From contig JAKONM010000197.1 of NCBI GenBank assembly GCA_022701925.1, positions 1-7,912 on the forward strand: DNA of 7,912 nt, written 5' to 3'. Below, in pieces: positions 4,855 through 7,912 of this stretch. The position numbers and the translations under genes were made by a program. Each line of letters opens with the position of its first letter. Positions within the stretch are counted from its first letter, which is position 1. The notes beneath the pieces were generated by a model. It worked only from the letters and a program-made list of their open reading frames with translations, searched no databases and had not been told where the DNA came from. The DNA comes from Microbacteriaceae bacterium (GTDB lineage: Bacteria; Actinomycetota; Actinomycetes; Actinomycetales; Microbacteriaceae).

Positions 4855-7800
4855 GTGTACTCGGAGCTCGACGTCGCGCGCATCACCGGTCCCGCCGGTT
4901 TCGCCCGCGCCGACTCGTACCAGCGGGAGGGCCGCGTCACCGACGTGCGCTGGAGCTCCGACCGCACCACGCTGACGGGGCGCGTGCGCGGCAGCGAGCA
5001 CGCCCGCTACTCCGCCCGGGTGCGCCTGCGGCCCACGCCCGACGGGCCGGTGCCCATCTCCGGGCGCTGCGACTGCCCGGTCGCCTCCGACTGCAAGCAC
5101 GTGGGCGCCGTGCTGCTGGAGGGCCGACGCGGGCCTGCGGAGCAGAGCGCGCCGGTCGCGGTCGCCGAGGCCCTGTGGCGCCGCACCCTGGACCCGATCC
5201 TCGACGGGCTCGACCCCGACGAGCACGCGGCGGTGCTCGGGCTGACCTTCGAGCTGCAGCAGGCCGACACGCCCTGGACGGGCTCCCGGCGCACCGCGCC
5301 GCGCGAGCGCCCCGTCCAGATCGGCGTGCGGCCCGTGCTGCTCGGCGCGCACGGCCGCTGGCGCCGCACCGGGGTCTCGTGGCGCACCGTCGTCTCCGAC
5401 TGGTCGGTGCACGAGTACGACGACCAGCAGGTGCGCCTGCTGGGGGAGGTGCACCGGCTGCTGAGCGCCGGCAGCGTCGGCACCGTGCCCGAGACCTGGC
5501 TGACGCTCGGGTCCTGCCGCAGCACGGCCCTGTGGACCGTGCTGCGCGAGGCGGAGGAGGCCGGGGTCGGGCTGGTCACCGGCGGGCGCCTGCAGACCCC
5601 GCTGCTGCTGGCGAGCGAGCCCGTGACGCCCGCGGCGGACATCGAGCGCGGCGAGCGCGGCCTGGTGCTGTCGCCGCTGCTCGCCCACGGCGACCCCGCC
5701 GTCGGCGAGCAGGTCGCGATGCCCTACGCGCTGATCGGCGACCCCGGCATCGGCGTCGCGACCTGGGTGCCGGGCGAGGCGCTCGCGGAGGGCCAGGTCA
5801 GCCTGTCGCCGTTCGCCGAGCCGCTGGCGCCCGCGGCCCACGCCTTCCTGCGCCTGCCCGACCCGATCGAGGTGCCGGCGGAGGAGGAGGCGGACTTCCT
5901 GGCCCACCACTACCGGAAGCTCGCCAGCGTGCTGCCGATCGTGTCGCGCTCGGGCGGCTTCGCGCCACCCGCCCGGCCGGTGGCCGCGCTGGAGCTGGCC
6001 GTCGAGCACGCCCCCGGCGGCGTCGTCGGCCGGTGGACGTGGCGCTACACGATGCCGCAGGGCGGCGAGGTCTCCCTCGGGGGCGAGCGCGACGAGGTGC
6101 GGGACCCGGCGCAGGAGCGGCGGATCCTGCAGGGCGTCCGCGGCGCGGGCGTCGACTCCGCTCGAACGCCGGAGCTGCTGGAGCACGGCGAGCTGCGCGA
6201 GTCGTTCGACCTGCACGGCATGCGCGCGGTCGCCTTCGCCCGGGAGGTGCTGCCGGCGCTGCGCCGCGTCGCCTCGCTGACCGTGCGCGAGCAGGGCGAG
6301 CCGGTCGACTACCGCCCCGCGGAGGAGGCGCCGGTGGTGGCCGTCGGCACCCGCGAGGTCAAGGGCGACCGGGACTGGTTCGACCTCGACATCGAGGTGC
6401 GGGTCGGTGACGAGGTCGCGCCGCTGGCGGAGGTGTTCCTGGCGCTGGCGCGCGGCGACGACGCGATGGTGCTGCCCGGCGGCGTCTACTTCCCGCTGGA
6501 CGACCCGGTCTTCGAGCGCCTGCGCGCCCTGATCGCCGAGGCCCGCGAGCTGACCGACGACCCCCGCGCGCCGCTGCGCATCTCCCGCTTCCAGGGCTCG
6601 CTGTGGGAGGACCTGGTCGCCCTCGGGGTGGTGGCCCGGCAGGCCGACGCCTGGCGCCGGTCGCTCGAGGTGCTGGGCGGTTTCGCCACCGACGGGCACC
6701 TGGAGCGGCAGGACCTGCCGAAGGGCTTCACCGCGGTGCTCCGGCCCTACCAGCAGGACGGCTACGACTGGCTGTCGTTCCTCTACGACAACCGGCTCGG
6801 CGGCGTGCTGGCCGACGACATGGGCCTCGGCAAGACCGTGCAGTCGCTCGCCCTCGTCGCGCGGGCCGTGGAGCGCGCCGACCAGGTCGGCGAGGACCGC
6901 CCGCGGTTCCTGGTCGTGGCGCCCACCTCCGTGGTGCCGAACTGGATCGCGGAGGCGCAGCGATTCGTGCCGGGGCTGCGCGTCGCCGGGGTCACCGAGA
7001 CCGTGCGCAAGAGCGGGAAGCCGCTGGCCGCGACGATCGGCGACGCCGACCTGGTGATCACCTCCTACGCCCTGCTGCGGCTCGACACCGCCTCGTACAC
7101 GGGGGTGGAGTGGGGCGGCATGCTGCTCGACGAGGCCCAGTTCGCCAAGAACCGGCACTCGACGACCTACCAGCGCATCCGCTCGATCGACGTGCCCTTC
7201 CGCCTCGCGATCACCGGCACGCCGCTCGAGAACGACCTGATGGAGCTGTGGTCCATCGTCTCGATCGCCGCTCCCGGCCTGTTCCCGAGCCCGTCGGGGT
7301 TCCAGGACCACTACGCGAAGCCGATCGAGAAGGAGGGCGACCGCACGCGGCTGGCGCAGCTGCAGCGGCGCATCCGTCCGCTGATGCTGCGCCGCACCAA
7401 GCAGGTCGTCGCCTCCGACCTGCCCGAGAAGACCGAGCAGGTGATCGAGGTGGAGCTCGGCCGAAAGCAGCGCGCCGTGTACGACCGCCACCTGGCCCGC
7501 GAGCGGCAGCGGGTGCTGGGACTGATCGACGACTTCGACCGCAACCGCTTCTCGATCTTCCGCGCGCTCACGACCCTGCGGCAGGTCGCGCTCGACGCGT
7601 CCCTGGTCGACGAGGCGAACGAGGGCGTCCCATCGGCGAAGCTCGACCTGTTCGACGAGCTGCTCGAGAACGCGATCGACGAGGGCCACAAGATCCTCGT
7701 GTTCAGCCAGTTCACCCGGCTGCTGCAGCGCGTGCGCACCCGGCTCGACGCCGCCGACGTGCCCTACGCCTACCTCGACGGGTCCACGAGGCGACGCGGC

Positions 7801-7912
7801 GAGGCCATCGACCGGTTCCGCTCGGGCGAGGCCGACGTGTTCCTGATCTCGCTGAAGGCCGGCGGCTTCGGGCTGAACCTGGCCGAGGCCGACTACTGCG
7901 TGCTGCTCGACC
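4855..7912 (+). CDS. SWIM zinc-finger SNF2-family DEAD/DEAH helicase (3' end outside window)
   Basis: A large ATP-dependent DNA translocase. The GTG at 4855 has GGAGGGG at 4842-4848, and I translated 1019 codons without a stop or frameshift. The N-terminus holds a SWIM zinc finger, C-D-C-x5-C-K-H (Cys72, Cys74, Cys80, His82), a nucleic-acid or protein-binding module. Residues about 100-620 form the variable SNF2-associated region. The helicase core begins at LRPYQQDGYDWLSFL (629-643). Walker A is DDMGLGKT (654-661), motif Ia is APTSVVPNW (689-697), Walker B is LLDEAQ (757-762), motif III is TGTPLEN (787-793), followed by LMLRRTK (843-849). The second RecA lobe has FSQFT (949-953), YLDGST (973-978) and LISLKAGGFGLNL (997-1009). 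The final arginine-finger motif VI lies beyond the right edge. Homologues of this architecture are common in actinobacteria, with roles in transcription recycling or DNA repair suggested but not settled. Confidence 0.96.
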   Translation, partial: MYSELDVARITGPAGFARADSYQREGRVTDVRWSSDRTTLTGRVRGSEHARYSARVRLRPTPDGPVPISGRCDCPVASDCKHVGAVLLEGRRGPAEQSAPVAVAEALWRRTLDPILDGLDPDEHAAVLGLTFELQQADTPWTGSRRTAPRERPVQIGVRPVLLGAHGRWRRTGVSWRTVVSDWSVHEYDDQQVRLLGEVHRLLSAGSVGTVPETWLTLGSCRSTALWTVLREAEEAGVGLVTGGRLQTPLLLASEPVTPAADIERGERGLVLSPLLAHGDPAVGEQVAMPYALIGDPGIGVATWVPGEALAEGQVSLSPFAEPLAPAAHAFLRLPDPIEVPAEEEADFLAHHYRKLASVLPIVSRSGGFAPPARPVAALELAVEHAPGGVVGRWTWRYTMPQGGEVSLGGERDEVRDPAQERRILQGVRGAGVDSARTPELLEHGELRESFDLHGMRAVAFAREVLPALRRVASLTVREQGEPVDYRPAEEAPVVAVGTREVKGDRDWFDLDIEVRVGDEVAPLAEVFLALARGDDAMVLPGGVYFPLDDPVFERLRALIAEARELTDDPRAPLRISRFQGSLWEDLVALGVVARQADAWRRSLEVLGGFATDGHLERQDLPKGFTAVLRPYQQDGYDWLSFLYDNRLGGVLADDMGLGKTVQSLALVARAVERADQVGEDRPRFLVVAPTSVVPNWIAEAQRFVPGLRVAGVTETVRKSGKPLAATIGDADLVITSYALLRLDTASYTGVEWGGMLLDEAQFAKNRHSTTYQRIRSIDVPFRLAITGTPLENDLMELWSIVSIAAPGLFPSPSGFQDHYAKPIEKEGDRTRLAQLQRRIRPLMLRRTKQVVASDLPEKTEQVIEVELGRKQRAVYDRHLARERQRVLGLIDDFDRNRFSIFRALTTLRQVALDASLVDEANEGVPSAKLDLFDELLENAIDEGHKILVFSQFTRLLQRVRTRLDAADVPYAYLDGSTRRRGEAIDRFRSGEADVFLISLKAGGFGLNLAEADYCVLLD

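Noticed and set aside
4785..6410. A 541-codon plus-strand frame overlapping the helicase
   Set aside because: It is Arg/Ala/Gly-rich and motif-free. The overlapping frame from GTG 4855 carries the SWIM finger and continues unbroken into the SNF2 core.
4267..7689. A 1140-codon open reading frame on the minus strand opposite the LLM and SNF2 genes
   Set aside because: It is the mirror of G/C-rich third positions in two well-supported plus-strand genes. Its translation is a low-complexity Arg/Ala/Gly/His/Val/Leu-rich mixture without domain motifs. Long antisense frames of this kind are expected at this base composition.

Overview
The window is very G+C-rich, nearly every codon ends in G or C, and genes are tightly packed on both strands. 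The S15 protein, the GTG starts and the SWIM/SNF2 helicase type point to an actinobacterium, probably Micrococcales (Microbacteriaceae-like). The genus cannot be fixed from this sequence. There are no mobile elements, CRISPR arrays, tRNAs or rRNAs. It reads as ordinary chromosome rather than an accessory island.

Layout, left to right. (1) The first 23 codons of a minus-strand membrane protein (CvpA/MarP-like) run off the left edge. (2) It diverges from rpsO (ribosomal protein S15, 269-538), which has a structured leader and ends in a strong hairpin terminator shared with the next, convergent gene. (3) A minus-strand left-handed beta-helix hexapeptide protein (639-1088) diverges from an unrecognised 139-residue protein (1157-1576, GTG start). 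(4) An aldo/keto reductase (1615-2586) follows on the plus strand. (5) Just after it lies a short two-helix membrane-protein reading frame (about 2606-2836) with clear coding character but no ATG, GTG or TTG start. It ends 5 bp from a convergent siderophore-interacting (SIP) flavoreductase (2842-3624, minus). (6) The SIP gene diverges from a luciferase-like (LLM) flavin monooxygenase (3689-4753), which ends in hairpins. (7) A large SWIM zinc-finger plus SNF2 helicase (GTG at 4855) runs off the right edge with at least 1019 codons and no frameshift.

Functional links are weak. Three adjacent oxidoreductases (aldo/keto reductase, SIP, LLM) suggest a small redox neighbourhood, but their orientations differ and they are not one operon. 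I found no convincing previously undescribed multi-gene system. The items most worth checking are the rpsO leader (possible S15 autoregulatory RNA), the start-less membrane ORF, and the unrecognised 139-residue protein.
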